Shown here one piece after another: positions 18,547 through 27,949 of a stretch of 64,000 nucleotides of DNA. The DNA comes from Trueperella bonasi. GTDB taxonomy: Bacteria; Actinomycetota; Actinomycetes; Actinomycetales; Actinomycetaceae. A program made the position numbers and the translations under genes. The stretch covers positions 372,001 to 436,000 of the forward strand of contig NZ_JAUSQX010000001.1 in NCBI RefSeq assembly GCF_030811535.1, written 5' to 3'. Within the stretch, counting starts at the first letter, position 1. Each line of letters starts with the position of its first letter. The notes beneath the pieces were generated by a model. The model saw only the letters and a list, made by a program, of their open reading frames with translations. It ran no database searches and was not told the origin of the DNA.

Positions 18547-19848
18547 TCACTTCAAGTACGGCACGTTCTCAGCAGCTGGCGGGCGAGACTTGCCTACGAA
18601 CCCTGCCACCGCGATGATCGTGATCACGTACGGGATCATGTTCACCAGATCCGATGGGATTCCGGCATGCAAGCTCGGAATCAGTTGGGCAACCGCCTGG
18701 GCGAAGCCGAACATGACGGCTGCACCCATGGCGCCCACCGGATGCCACTTGCCGAGAATCATGGCGGCTAGCGCAATGTACCCATTTCCAGCCGAGATAT
18801 TGTTCGTGAAGGCGAGGCCGGAACCAATCGTAAAGAACGCTCCGCCAAGCCCCGCAAGCGAGGAGGCGAAGATCGTGTTGAGGGTTCGCGTGCGGTTCAC
18901 GTTAATTCCCACGGTGTCGGCAGCTTTTGGATGCTCACCACACGCTCGCAAACGTAAGCCCCAACGCGAGCGGAAGATGAAGATCGCAAGTAGAATCACC
19001 GCGACGTACATGATGTACACCAGGATCGACTGGTTGAACAGCATGGGCCCAATCACCGGGATCTCCGATAACCCGGGAATCTTAATCGGCTTAAGCGAAT
19101 ACCTGTTCGTATTCAAAGTTGCCTGGTTGGCGGTCATGAGCGTACCGAAGAAGAACGTGGTCAAACCGAGCGCAAGCACGTTGAGCACCACGCCCACGAT
19201 GATCTGATCCACGCCGTAACGTACCGAAAATAGCGCGAGCAGGGCTCCTAGAACCGCTCCAGCAATCGGCGCGAATAGCAGGCCGACATAGGCGTTTTGA
19301 AAAAACGAGGCGGCCATGACACCCGCGAAGGCGCCCGCAAGCAGTTGGCCTTCGATATTAATGTTAATCACACCCACGCGTTCGGAAACTACGCCCGAAA
19401 GCGCACCGAAAATCAAGGGTGTGGAAATTGCAACCGTGGACACGAGCGTGGACGTGATGGTCACGGCTCCGGAGGACCCAGCACCGGCAAAAATCAAGAA
19501 ACCAAACACGGTTAGCAGGCCGACCGCAACCATAGCCACGCCGTCGACGACTTTACCTAGCCGGCCAAACTTTCCGCGAGAAAGCGTAGAAAAGACGGAC
19601 CATGCGACGCCAAGTGCTGCTAGGACGGCGAAAATCCAGAGCACTCCCGAGGCGTTAACCGTGATGTCGTCGATATTCAACGCTTGATTACGATCGTTAA
19701 GCCGAAGGGTGGAATCCCCCTCAACCGTCACCGCGAAAAACAGCAAGAGGATCGTCGCCAGCAAGAACGTGATCGGGATCTTCCACGATAGCCGCTGTTT
19801 AACCTCGTGAATTTCCACTATCTGCGGTGTTTCCGTTTGCACACTCAT
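18547..19848 (-). CDS. Nucleoside ABC transporter permease (BMP-dependent, NupQ-like)
   Basis: A 433-residue inner-membrane permease of the branched-chain/ribose permease superfamily. It has an N-terminal extension with three or so helices, then the family core: LIFGALSGVVSERVGVININIEGQLL, the EAA-like VRACGEHPKAADTVGINVNRTR, and later GGAFFTIGSGLAF. It pairs with the permease gene upstream (four-base overlap), the double ATPase and the BMP lipoprotein. The linkage to cdd, deoA and deoC argues for nucleoside import. The long N-terminal extension is unusual compared with the roughly 300-residue Gram-positive relatives. Confidence 0.92.
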   Translation of the reverse strand: MSVQTETPQIVEIHEVKQRLSWKIPITFLLATILLLFFAVTVEGDSTLRLNDRNQALNIDDITVNASGVLWIFAVLAALGVAWSVFSTLSRGKFGRLGKVVDGVAMVAVGLLTVFGFLIFAGAGSSGAVTITSTLVSTVAISTPLIFGALSGVVSERVGVININIEGQLLAGAFAGVMAASFFQNAYVGLLFAPIAGAVLGALLALFSVRYGVDQIIVGVVLNVLALGLTTFFFGTLMTANQATLNTNRYSLKPIKIPGLSEIPVIGPMLFNQSILVYIMYVAVILLAIFIFRSRWGLRLRACGEHPKAADTVGINVNRTRTLNTIFASSLAGLGGAFFTIGSGLAFTNNISAGNGYIALAAMILGKWHPVGAMGAAVMFGFAQAVAQLIPSLHAGIPSDLVNMIPYVITIIAVAGFVGKSRPPAAENVPYLK

Positions 19849-21098
19849 CGTGGCTCCTCCCCCACGCGAATCCGACTTTCATCACGAACTGGGAGCTCTT
19901 CATTCTCAAGAGCGTCGGCGTTCGCCTGATTGACCTCTACTCCACGCTGAGAAAGCGTCATGAACTGCCGCAAGCTCACATCGTTCGCTTGAGGTAGCCT
20001 AAAGAGCCAACGCACCAAAGCCGGAGCGGCAATCAAAAGCACGATCGTCGACTGCAAGATCAAGATCATGTCAATCGGAACGCCCGCATTTTGCATGAGA
20101 TAACCGCCGGCCTTGAAAGCTCCGAACAAGAGGCCCGCAAAGAACGTGCCGATCGGTTTGTTTCGGCCCAAGAGAGCCACGGTAATGGCATCAAAGCCAA
20201 CGTTGCCCGCAACATTTCCGGACACATAACCGATCGTTCCCAGCGCTTCATTTGCGCCGGCCATCCCCAGATACGCGCCGGAGACCACCATCGTCAGCAC
20301 GGTCACCTTGCCGACAGAAATACCCGAGGTGCGCGCGGCGTCTGGGTTGGCACCCACAGCCCGCACCTCAAATCCGAAAGTAGAACGCTCGAGCAACCAC
20401 CAAAACACAAAGGTTGCGATGATCGCCAAGATAATTCCGGAATGAATCTTAAACGGTGGATCGAGCAACGGCGTCATCGCCGCTGAGTCAGCGACATTGG
20501 GGGTTTTCGGGAAGTTCGTACCCGGCACCTGCCAGGACGGCTGAAGCAAGATGTAGCTGAGCGCGAGCCCCGAGATCGAGTTCAACATGATTGTGACGAT
20601 GACCTCGTTCGCTCCCGTGCGGGCCTTTAAAATTCCCGCGATCGAAGCGTACAGACCGCCGGCAATCATACCTGCGAGCACTGCAAGGAGCGTGTGAATG
20701 ACCGGCGGGAAATCATAGTTAAACCCGACCCACGCGGCGGCAAGCGCACCGAATATAAGCTGACCAGCCCCGCCAATATTAAAGAGGCCGGCTCGGAAGC
20801 CGAACGCCAGGCCAAGGCCACCTAAAATAAGGGGAATCGCATAGAACAAAGAATCCGTCAGCGGCTTGATTTGGTAGGCCAAATTGCGCCCCTCCGGATT
20901 GAAAATCGCCCCGCGGAACATGTTGTAATAAGCCTCTGCAACCGAGGCCCCGGACATCGCGATCAAAAGCGCGCCAATTGCAAAGGCGATCACGACGGCG
21001 AGCACGGATACCAGCCACCCTGATCTCAGGCCCGTATAAGCGAGCCCCTTCAACCAAGCTGATACCGGCACATCATTTCGAGCTTGCTTATGAGACAT
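19845..21098 (-). CDS. Nucleoside ABC transporter permease (NupP-like)
   Basis: A 417-residue permease with about ten membrane helices. The core motifs GFRAGLFNIGGAGQLIFGALAAA and VRAVGANPDAARTSGISVGK are those of the BMP-type nucleoside permeases. The start at 21098 (MSHKQARND) is preferred, with AAGGCGG just upstream and an 11-base overlap with the ATPase gene. A longer frame to 21146 would run deeper into the ATPase. The C-terminal 60 or so residues are hydrophilic (NQANADALENEELPVRDE) and cytoplasmic. Confidence 0.92.
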   Translation of the reverse strand: MSHKQARNDVPVSAWLKGLAYTGLRSGWLVSVLAVVIAFAIGALLIAMSGASVAEAYYNMFRGAIFNPEGRNLAYQIKPLTDSLFYAIPLILGGLGLAFGFRAGLFNIGGAGQLIFGALAAAWVGFNYDFPPVIHTLLAVLAGMIAGGLYASIAGILKARTGANEVIVTIMLNSISGLALSYILLQPSWQVPGTNFPKTPNVADSAAMTPLLDPPFKIHSGIILAIIATFVFWWLLERSTFGFEVRAVGANPDAARTSGISVGKVTVLTMVVSGAYLGMAGANEALGTIGYVSGNVAGNVGFDAITVALLGRNKPIGTFFAGLLFGAFKAGGYLMQNAGVPIDMILILQSTIVLLIAAPALVRWLFRLPQANDVSLRQFMTLSQRGVEVNQANADALENEELPVRDESRIRVGEEPR

Positions 21099-22632
21099 TT
21101 GACCCGCCTTCCCCCGCGTCCGCGAGCGCCTCTTCTTGCGGCACACCGGCCATCATCAAACCAAGTACTCCTCGCGGCGTATCAGCGGGAACAATGCCAA
21201 TAATCTTGCCCCGATACATGACGATGATCCTGTCGGCCAAGGCAACAACCTCGTCCAACTCGGAGGACACGAGCAGCACCGGTGTTCCAGAATCACGCAC
21301 TTCGACGATTCTCTTGTGAATGAATTCGATAGAACCCACATCAACGCCGCGGGTGGGCTGATTCGCTATCAGCAATTCCAAATCCCGCGAAAGTTCGCGA
21401 GCAACCACAACCTTTTGTTGGTTACCGCCCGACAGCGTCGAGATCGGATCGGTCACGTTTGTGAGCCGGATATCGTATTCTTCGGCCTTTTGGTGTGCGT
21501 TATCGAGGATAACTTTCGGTTTAAGCGCTAGACCCCGAGAGAACGGCTCGCCACGATACTGGTCCAAGATAAGGTTCTCAGCCACTGAGAAAGTGGCGAT
21601 CACTCCGTCGGTTGACCTGTCCTCGGGTATCAGCCCAACGCCGTCGTCGATCGTCTGACGTACGTCGTGCTCGGTAATCTCTTTCCCGTTAAGCGATATC
21701 TTCCCGCCGGTTGCCTCACTTAGCCCCATGATAACTTCGGCTAGTTCCGTTTGGCCGTTTCCTTGAACGCCGGCGACGGCGACGATCTCGCCTTTGTGAA
21801 CATCGAAGGAAACGTCATCCAGAACGCGGGCACCGGCCTCATCGAAGGCGGTCAAATTCGTGACTTCTAGACCAAGCCCAGATGTTTGAGCCTCATCTTT
21901 TTCGACGTTCATCATGACCGGGCGTCCAACCATCAATGTCGCGAGCTCAGCCTCGGTACTGCTCGGATCCGCATGGCCAACCACTTTGCCACGGCGGATC
22001 ACCGTGATGTCGTCAGCTACAGCGCGAACCTCGCGCAATTTATGCGTGATAAAGACGATCGAGGTGCCACTTTCCGCTAGCTTGCGCATGATCGCCATCA
22101 ATTCGTCGGTCTCTTGCGGGGTCAGCACCGCTGTTGGCTCATCAAGGATGAGCACTTTCGCCTCGCGCGAGAGCGCCTTGACGATTTCGACGCGCTGTTG
22201 CGCACCAACTGGAAGATCTTCAATCAGCGCATCCGGGTCGAGGTCAAAACCAAACCGGCTGGACACCTCGAGCACGATCTCCCGAGCCTTCTTCACATCG
22301 ATCAGACCCGCGGCTTTCGTCGGCTCGTAGCCAAGCGCAATAGATTCCGCCACCGAGAAAACTGGAATCAGCATGAAATGCTGATGCACCATCCCAATAC
22401 CAGCAGCAACCGCGTCACCGGGGCCGTCAAATTTCACGGGCTCATCATCGAGCAGAATTTGGCCCTCGTCGGCCTCATACAGTCCGTACAGGACGTTCAT
22501 CAACGTGGACTTACCCGCGCCGTTTTCCCCAAGCAACGCGTGGATATGGCCTTCTTCAACCACGAGGTCAATGTGGTCGTTCGCAACGAGGGATCCGAAT
22601 CGTTTCGTGATCCCTGACAGTTCGAGTTTCAC
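21088..22632 (-). CDS. Nucleoside ABC transporter ATP-binding protein (two ABC domains)
   Basis: A 514-residue duplicated ATPase. The first domain has Walker A GENGAGKSTL, an LPVGAQQRVEIVKAL signature region and Walker B VLILDEPTAVLTP. The second domain has GVQGNGQTELAEVI in place of a canonical Walker A, LSGGNQQKVVVARELS, and LLIANQPTRGVDVGS for Walker B. The degenerate second P-loop and Asn for Asp in Walker B are typical of sugar/nucleoside (Mgl/Rbs/Nup) ATPases. It lies 65 bases after the BMP lipoprotein gene, with a hairpin between them. Confidence 0.94.
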   Translation of the reverse strand: MKLELSGITKRFGSLVANDHIDLVVEEGHIHALLGENGAGKSTLMNVLYGLYEADEGQILLDDEPVKFDGPGDAVAAGIGMVHQHFMLIPVFSVAESIALGYEPTKAAGLIDVKKAREIVLEVSSRFGFDLDPDALIEDLPVGAQQRVEIVKALSREAKVLILDEPTAVLTPQETDELMAIMRKLAESGTSIVFITHKLREVRAVADDITVIRRGKVVGHADPSSTEAELATLMVGRPVMMNVEKDEAQTSGLGLEVTNLTAFDEAGARVLDDVSFDVHKGEIVAVAGVQGNGQTELAEVIMGLSEATGGKISLNGKEITEHDVRQTIDDGVGLIPEDRSTDGVIATFSVAENLILDQYRGEPFSRGLALKPKVILDNAHQKAEEYDIRLTNVTDPISTLSGGNQQKVVVARELSRDLELLIANQPTRGVDVGSIEFIHKRIVEVRDSGTPVLLVSSELDEVVALADRIIVMYRGKIIGIVPADTPRGVLGLMMAGVPQEEALADAGEGGSNVS

Positions 22633-22651
22633 ACTCGCCAGCCTTTCCGAC

Positions 22652-22683
22652 GGGAAGGCCCAGCTACTCTAGCCGGGCCTCCC
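22652..22683 (-). other. Hairpin between bmp and the ABC ATPase gene
   Basis: GGGAAGGCCC (22652-22661) pairs with GGGCCTCCC (22675-22683) across a 13-base loop with one bulge. It is not followed by a T-run on the minus strand. It may protect the 3' end of the lipoprotein message or dampen readthrough into the ATPase. Confidence 0.45.
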
Positions 22684-22697
22684 TCATATCGTTCGTT

Positions 22698-23792
22698 TTA
22701 CGGAGCGTTCGGGCTCTCAACGACGATCTCACCAGACTTAATCTTCTGGCTGATCTCTTCGATTTCCTTCTTCAGCTCATCGGAAACCTCTGCGTCGAGA
22801 TCGTGGTAAGGCGCAAGCCCTACGCCACCGTTCTCCAGCGTTCCGATGTAAGGCTCAGCGGAGAACTTACCGTTGACGCCAGCGGCAACCGTATCTTCGA
22901 CCGAAGCAGAAATTTCCTTCATCACCGAGGTCAAGATGAAATCGGCGTAATCGGGGGCAGTCTCATGCCAGTCAGAGTCAACACCGATGAAGTAGGCATC
23001 GCCGGATTCTTGGATGGCGGCTGCAGCGCCAAGGCCGACCGGGCCTGCCACCGGCATGATCACGTCAGCTCCCTGATCAAGGAACTGCTGCGCCTGCTGC
23101 TTGCCAAGGGTCTGATCATCGAAGGAGTTCGTCATTGCACCAGTCTGGGCTTCCTTATCCCAGCCAAGCACCTTGACGTCCGTGCCCTTTTGCTCGTTGT
23201 AATAAGCAACTCCATCAACAAAGCCGTCCATGAAGATCGTTACGGAAGGAATCTGCATGCCGCCAAAGGTTGCTACCGTTCCTGATTCGGTCACTCCCGC
23301 TGCGAGGTAGCCCGCGAGGAATGCTGCTTCCGCAGTGTTGAAGACGAGCGCACGTGCGTTTTCAAGATTCGTATCTTCGGAGAAGGTGGAATCAACGAGG
23401 CCGAACTGTAGATCTGGATTGGCTTGTGCAGCGGCTTCGAGCGGATCCTTGAGCAGGAAGCCAACGCCGATGATCATGTCGCAACCATCGGAAACCATCG
23501 CGTCAACGTTCGGCTGGAAGTCGGAATCCGATTGTGATTCTGCCGTGTTGTATTCGATGCCGTGCGCGTCTTTTGCGGCCATGAGGCCGTTGTAGGCTGA
23601 TTCGTTGAAGGATCGATCATCCCAACCGCCAGCATCGGAAATGATGCATGCCTTGTAGTCGCTGGACGCTCCTGCACTGCTTCCGCCTTCAGCGCTGCCT
23701 GCGTTGCCGCCATCACCATCACCGTTCGAGCAGGCGCTCAAAGCGAGCATCGTCGCAGCCGCAACCGCGGCAAACTTTTTCAGATTCCTCAC
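22698..23792 (-). CDS. BMP family nucleoside-binding lipoprotein
   Basis: A 364-residue substrate-binding lipoprotein. MRNLKKFAAVAAATMLALSAC is a lipoprotein signal with the lipidated Cys at residue 21, followed by a Gly/Ser-rich linker. Core motifs of the BMP/PnrA family follow: ISDAGGWDDRSFNESAYNGL, IIGVGFLLKDPL, FGGMQIPSVTIFMDGF and ADVIMPVAGPVGLG. PnrA-type proteins bind purine nucleosides. It starts with GTG, with AAGGAG well placed upstream. It is the first gene of the operon that continues through the transporter to deoC. Confidence 0.94.
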   Translation of the reverse strand: MRNLKKFAAVAAATMLALSACSNGDGDGGNAGSAEGGSSAGASSDYKACIISDAGGWDDRSFNESAYNGLMAAKDAHGIEYNTAESQSDSDFQPNVDAMVSDGCDMIIGVGFLLKDPLEAAAQANPDLQFGLVDSTFSEDTNLENARALVFNTAEAAFLAGYLAAGVTESGTVATFGGMQIPSVTIFMDGFVDGVAYYNEQKGTDVKVLGWDKEAQTGAMTNSFDDQTLGKQQAQQFLDQGADVIMPVAGPVGLGAAAAIQESGDAYFIGVDSDWHETAPDYADFILTSVMKEISASVEDTVAAGVNGKFSAEPYIGTLENGGVGLAPYHDLDAEVSDELKKEIEEISQKIKSGEIVVESPNAP

Positions 23793-23812
23793 GTGTTACT
23801 CCTTATCTGATA

Positions 23813-23830
23813 AACCGCCCCTATGCGGTT
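23813..23830 (-). other. Small hairpin in the bmp leader
   Basis: AACCGC and GCGGTT form a perfect six-base stem around a six-base loop, about 20 bases upstream of the bmp start. No riboswitch fold known to me fits the leader. Confidence 0.3.
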
Positions 23831-23840
23831 AGCTAAAACT

Positions 23841-23869
23841 AGAATAGCGGCTGCGATCTGAAAAGTCGC
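23841..23869 (-). promoter_or_regulatory. Weak promoter candidate for the nucleoside operon
   Basis: TATTCT (complement of 23841-23846) lies 17 bases from GCGACT (complement of 23864-23869) on the minus strand. The -35 match is poor, so this rests mainly on position. Confidence 0.3.
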
Positions 23870-23934
23870 ACAGTGAACGAAAATCAGAAATTAAACCCTT
23901 ATACACCATGACATAACCGCGCGTTTTCCTTCGG

Positions 23935-25008
23935 TTAGCACAAGTCATCCCGGCCCTGGTCTGCCAATCTGGCAACCACGTCCTTCACAGCCTGAGCTTG
24001 TGGCCGCGTGGTTAGGAGGATTGCATCATCAGTTTCTACGACGACGGCGTCCTCGATCCCCACAATCGCGATCGGCTTCGAGTGCGTATAGACAAGCGCA
24101 CCGGGCGCATCAACCGTAACGACTGGCTGCTGGCTTCCACCGGGTGATACCTTTGCCCCGACGTCGAGAACATCACGCAGCGAGGCAAAGTCACCGACGT
24201 CGGACCATCCCATGTCCGCAGGTACGACGGCCACGCCGCCCTCTTCTGCCAGCGGTTCGGCAATTGCGTGATCGATGGCAATTTTCTTCAACCCCGGCCA
24301 CACCTGTGCCAGGGTTTCTTCGCGAGCTTCGGTGTCGTAGGCGCGCGCAATCTCGATGATCCCGCGGTACAGCTCAGGTTCGAACTTCTCCAATGCACCC
24401 AGCAAGACGCTCGTTTTTGCCACAAACATTCCCGCGTTCCACAGATAGTGGCCTTCCACATAGCGCCGGGCCGTTTCAATATCGGGTTTTTCAACAAATT
24501 CGACGACGGCCCTGGCGCTTTCCATTCCCTCGAGCTTTTCCCCTCCGCGAATATATCCAAAGCCGGTGGCGGGGTGATCGGGTGCTATCCCAATGGTGAC
24601 TAGGTAGTCACGTTCGGCTGCCCGTTCGGCTTCGCGAACCGCGTTGTGAAAAGCCGGCTCGTTTTGAATCAGGTGATCCGCCGCGAACGATCCGACCACC
24701 ACATCCCCATGGCGCTCTTGAACCACTGCGGTTGCCAGAGCAATAGCGGCCATCGAGTCTCGCGGGGAGGGTTCGGCAATCACGTTCTCAGCAGGAATTT
24801 GCTTCAGTTGCTCCTTAACGGCCTCGGAATGGGCCATTCCAGTCACAATTACCGTATCGCGCGAAACCTGCGATAGGCGGTCAACTGTTTTCTGAATCAG
24901 CGTTCGCCCCGCACCCGTCAAATCCGTCAAAAATTTCGGATGATTTTTCCTTGACAGCGGCCACAAACGCGTGCCCGCACCCCCTGCCGGAACGATAGAA
25001 TAAATCAC
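23935..25008 (-). CDS. manC: Mannose-1-phosphate guanylyltransferase
   Basis: A 357-residue nucleotidyltransferase making GDP-mannose from mannose 1-phosphate and GTP, for glycans and mannolipids. The N-terminal VPAGGAGTRLWPLSRKNHPKF is the nucleotide-binding signature; EKPD and HYLWNAGMFV (sugar binding) and ADMGWSDVGDFASL follow. The GTG start at 25008 overlaps the stop of the YihY gene (GTGA), which agrees with the family N-terminus. An in-frame start at 25095 would add a sequence unlike the family. It is the last gene of the glyA operon. Confidence 0.92.
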   Translation of the reverse strand: MIYSIVPAGGAGTRLWPLSRKNHPKFLTDLTGAGRTLIQKTVDRLSQVSRDTVIVTGMAHSEAVKEQLKQIPAENVIAEPSPRDSMAAIALATAVVQERHGDVVVGSFAADHLIQNEPAFHNAVREAERAAERDYLVTIGIAPDHPATGFGYIRGGEKLEGMESARAVVEFVEKPDIETARRYVEGHYLWNAGMFVAKTSVLLGALEKFEPELYRGIIEIARAYDTEAREETLAQVWPGLKKIAIDHAIAEPLAEEGGVAVVPADMGWSDVGDFASLRDVLDVGAKVSPGGSQQPVVTVDAPGALVYTHSKPIAIVGIEDAVVVETDDAILLTTRPQAQAVKDVVARLADQGRDDLC

Positions 25009-26276
25009 TTCCGTACCAACTTCACATCGCCCTCTTCTATTTGCGTGAGCTCCTGATTCGTGGTGTACGTCGTCGTCGCATGGAATGCCTCCCATGCGCC
25101 GTCGCGATACTCCTGTTCGGCCTCGGCCAGCTCCTGTTCGGCCACTTCCAGATTGTGCTTTGCCCTATCGACCTTCTTACGCGCCCGCCGCGCTTTGAAT
25201 CCCTTCCACTCTGGAACCGGATCGGGCTCGTGTTCAGGCGGATCTGGCGCGATCGTACCGGAAATCGGATCGTGTACCCAGCGCTTCGTCTCAGGGTCTG
25301 ATTCGGTGACGTAATTGGGGGTTTCTTCAAGGTGTTCAACCTGGCTGGGCGTCGGTTTACCCGGCGACGGTGGATTGGCCACAACGCACGCCGATAGGAG
25401 CAGCAACCGGGCAAGGAAGTTCACCCAGAGCAGCAGCGTCACGATCGCGGCAAAGCCTCGCAGAATCTCGTTATCAGACACCGAGCCAACAACCGAGGTT
25501 CCCAAATAGCGCAAGAGCCCCGAACCAAGTCCGCCCACAAGTCCGCCGATGAGCAGATCACGTTTGGGCGCACGGGCGCCTGCCATCACTCGGATCAAAA
25601 ACATGATCACGCACATGTCGACGACCAGCGCGATCACGAAGGTGCCAAGCGAAAGTAAGAATGAACTGGTCCCTTCCGTGAATTGGAAAAATTCGATCAT
25701 GGGTTCCGCGAAGAACTGAGCTGCCATAGCCAGTACCGTCGTCAGCAGCACTGCCAAGCCAAGCACGAGGAAGCCGCTCAGATCGAGGAGCTTGGCAACA
25801 GCCGGATTTCGCGGAATTCTCGAAATTCCAAACATCGTCAAAACCGAATTTCGGATACCCGTCATCAAACCGATCGAGGACCACAGCAACACGAGCAAAC
25901 CAATAAGAGAGTAAAGGTTGAACGGATTGTCCACGATCAAAGCGGAGGGCTCGACTATGCCCTCAGAGTGCGGACCATCCATTTTCAACACGCCCGGTAA
26001 CGTGGCGTCGATCGATTCAAAGAGCCGATCTCGCAACTCCTGATTTCCGCCTAAAAGATACGAAAATACCGTCAAGCTGATCGTTAAGGCACCGGCAATC
26101 GCAAACAGTGCCGAATATGCGATGCCGCCGGACAGTTGCGGCCCACGTGCTGTGGTATACCGTTGCACGGCGCGCACAATCCGAAAGTCCATCACCCATT
26201 CCACGAGGCGTTTACCCTTGGAAACAACCGCGGGAGGTTCGTCGTCTTCGCTCTTTATTTCAATTTGGGTGCTCAT
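25005..26276 (-). CDS. YihY/BrkB family inner-membrane protein
   Basis: A 423-residue protein with six predicted membrane helices in the first 300 residues, starting near GGIAYSALFAIAGALTISL, and a long hydrophilic C-terminal part. The last 70 residues include a charged coiled coil (KKVDRAKHNLEVAEQELAEAEQ). The family was once labelled ribonuclease BN in error; its true role is unknown. It lies three bases after exonuclease III and overlaps manC by four bases. Confidence 0.88.
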   Translation of the reverse strand: MSTQIEIKSEDDEPPAVVSKGKRLVEWVMDFRIVRAVQRYTTARGPQLSGGIAYSALFAIAGALTISLTVFSYLLGGNQELRDRLFESIDATLPGVLKMDGPHSEGIVEPSALIVDNPFNLYSLIGLLVLLWSSIGLMTGIRNSVLTMFGISRIPRNPAVAKLLDLSGFLVLGLAVLLTTVLAMAAQFFAEPMIEFFQFTEGTSSFLLSLGTFVIALVVDMCVIMFLIRVMAGARAPKRDLLIGGLVGGLGSGLLRYLGTSVVGSVSDNEILRGFAAIVTLLLWVNFLARLLLLSACVVANPPSPGKPTPSQVEHLEETPNYVTESDPETKRWVHDPISGTIAPDPPEHEPDPVPEWKGFKARRARKKVDRAKHNLEVAEQELAEAEQEYRDGAWEAFHATTTYTTNQELTQIEEGDVKLVRK

Positions 26277-26279
26277 TAA

Positions 26280-27086
26280 CTAAACCTCGTATTCCATCAC
26301 GAGCGGTGCGTGATCCGACCAGCGCTCAGCATAGGAGGCCGCTCGATCGACTCTTGCGGATACGACGCGTTCGGCTAGCTCCGGGTTGACCATTTGGTAG
26401 TCGATCCGCCATCCGGCATCGTTATCGAAAGCTTTGCCGCGCTGGGACCACCACGTGTACGGGCCTTGGACGTCCCCGCTGAGTTTGCGGTGCGCGTCAA
26501 CCCAATCGCTTTCAAACCACCTGTTCAGGTACGCGATTTCGGGGTCGAGTACGCCGGAGGTCTTATTGTGATTCGGTTTCCAATTCTTCATGTCTAGCGG
26601 CGTGTGAACGATATTGAAATCGCCGCCGACGAGCACGTGTGGTATCACGTCTGTTCGCTCCGCTAACAACTGGGCCAGTCGCTCCTCGACACGATCGAGA
26701 TGAGAATATTTCGCAGCCATCTTTTCAGGGTTGTCGGCAACCCCGGAGTGTAGATAGGCGGAAACAAAAGTCGTACCCAATGCCGGCACGCTTGCTTCCA
26801 CCCACCGGCCGGTATCGAGGTCGGGTTCTTCAGTTCCGATTCCGATCACGCTCGAGGAAACCTCGTGTTCCTTGAGCACGGCAATCGCGACGCCCGCGCG
26901 GCCTTTGAGCACTGAGGCCTGCTGGATCAGCGTGTATTGATCGCCGACGATATCGGCCACGAGCTCCTCAGGCGCTCGCACCTCTTGCAAGAGCACGACG
27001 TCGGCCTGCGTCTGTTCCACCCAGTCTTCCATGCCTTTGCGCACGGCTGCTCTGATTCCATTGACGTTGACAGTTGCTATTCGCAT
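26280..27086 (-). CDS. xth: Exodeoxyribonuclease III (AP endonuclease)
   Basis: A 268-residue Mg2+-dependent AP endonuclease/3'-exonuclease for base excision repair. Motifs: [17 protein letters not shown] (catalytic Asn), LLQEVRAPEE with the metal-binding Glu, GGDFNIVHTPLD, WRIDYQMVN and the terminal SDHAPLVMEYEV with the catalytic Asp-His. The 5' end overlaps folD by ten bases. Length is as in the family. Confidence 0.95.
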   Translation of the reverse strand: MRIATVNVNGIRAAVRKGMEDWVEQTQADVVLLQEVRAPEELVADIVGDQYTLIQQASVLKGRAGVAIAVLKEHEVSSSVIGIGTEEPDLDTGRWVEASVPALGTTFVSAYLHSGVADNPEKMAAKYSHLDRVEERLAQLLAERTDVIPHVLVGGDFNIVHTPLDMKNWKPNHNKTSGVLDPEIAYLNRWFESDWVDAHRKLSGDVQGPYTWWSQRGKAFDNDAGWRIDYQMVNPELAERVVSARVDRAASYAERWSDHAPLVMEYEV

Positions 27087-27949
27087 TTACGCTCCATCGC
27101 TTCGACCACGTTCACAAGTAACATTGCGCGGGTCATCGGCCCGACTCCTCCCGGATTTGGTGAAAAGTACCCGGCTAGTTCGCGAACACCCAGATCGACG
27201 TCGCCAACCAGCTTGGATTTGCCTTCCTCATTCTGCTTGCGCGTCACTCCCACATCAAATACTGCCGCGCCGGGTTTGATCATATCGGGGGTCACCAACC
27301 CTGCCGATCCGGCTGCGGCGACGACGACGTCGGCCGTCCGAGTGTGCGCGGCAAGGTCGCGTGTGCCGATGTGGCAGGAGATGACAGTCGAATTGATCTC
27401 CTCGTGCGTAAGCAGTAGCGACAGTGGCCGACCTGCCGTCTGCCCCTGCCCGATGACGCACACGACGGCACCGTCCCAGTTGACCCCGTGCCGCTTGCCA
27501 AGTTCCACAATTCCACGGGGTGTGCACGCAATTGGTGAGGGAAGCTCGCCCGTTGATTTCCGGGCTAGGTTGCCCACGTTGATCTGGTGCAGGCCGTCGA
27601 CGTCTTTTTCGGGTGCTATCTCATTGATAACAGCGTCTGTATCGCAGCCTTCTGGCAAGGGTAGTTGGACGATAAAGCCGGTAACCGATGGCGCTTCGTT
27701 GAAGTGCCGAACGGCTGCAAGGACGTCTTCGGTACGTGCATCGGTGGGTAGTTCGATGCGAAGTGACCGGATTCCGACTTCTTCGCAGTCGCGGTGTTTG
27801 GCATCGACGTACACGCGCGATCCTGGGTCATTACCTACGAGGATCGTGCCGAGCCCGGGAACCAAGCCGCGTTCGCGTAAATGTGTGACGCGTAGGGCCA
27901 CTTCGTTCTTGATGTCGGCGGCCGTTGCCCGGCCGTCCATCAATATCAT
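27077..27949 (-). CDS. folD: Bifunctional methylenetetrahydrofolate dehydrogenase/cyclohydrolase
   Basis: A 290-residue cytosolic enzyme oxidising 5,10-methylene-THF to 10-formyl-THF through methenyl-THF. [17 protein letters not shown] contains the catalytic Tyr and Lys; [18 protein letters not shown] and [14 protein letters not shown] form the substrate site; GRPLSLLL and [15 protein letters not shown] complete the NADP-binding domain. It directly follows glyA with a four-base overlap, a functional pair because GlyA supplies methylene-THF. Confidence 0.96.
   Translation of the reverse strand: MILMDGRATAADIKNEVALRVTHLRERGLVPGLGTILVGNDPGSRVYVDAKHRDCEEVGIRSLRIELPTDARTEDVLAAVRHFNEAPSVTGFIVQLPLPEGCDTDAVINEIAPEKDVDGLHQINVGNLARKSTGELPSPIACTPRGIVELGKRHGVNWDGAVVCVIGQGQTAGRPLSLLLTHEEINSTVISCHIGTRDLAAHTRTADVVVAAAGSAGLVTPDMIKPGAAVFDVGVTRKQNEEGKSKLVGDVDLGVRELAGYFSPNPGGVGPMTRAMLLVNVVEAMERKCE

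Noticed and set aside
23793-23900. Purine riboswitch before the nucleoside operon
   Set aside because: The only structure is a six-base stem with a six-base loop; none of the conserved purine-aptamer core bases could be found.
23914-23937. TAACCG...CGGTTA pair at the end of manC as a terminator
   Set aside because: The stem is only six bases around a 12-base loop, overlaps the stop codon and has no clear T-run.
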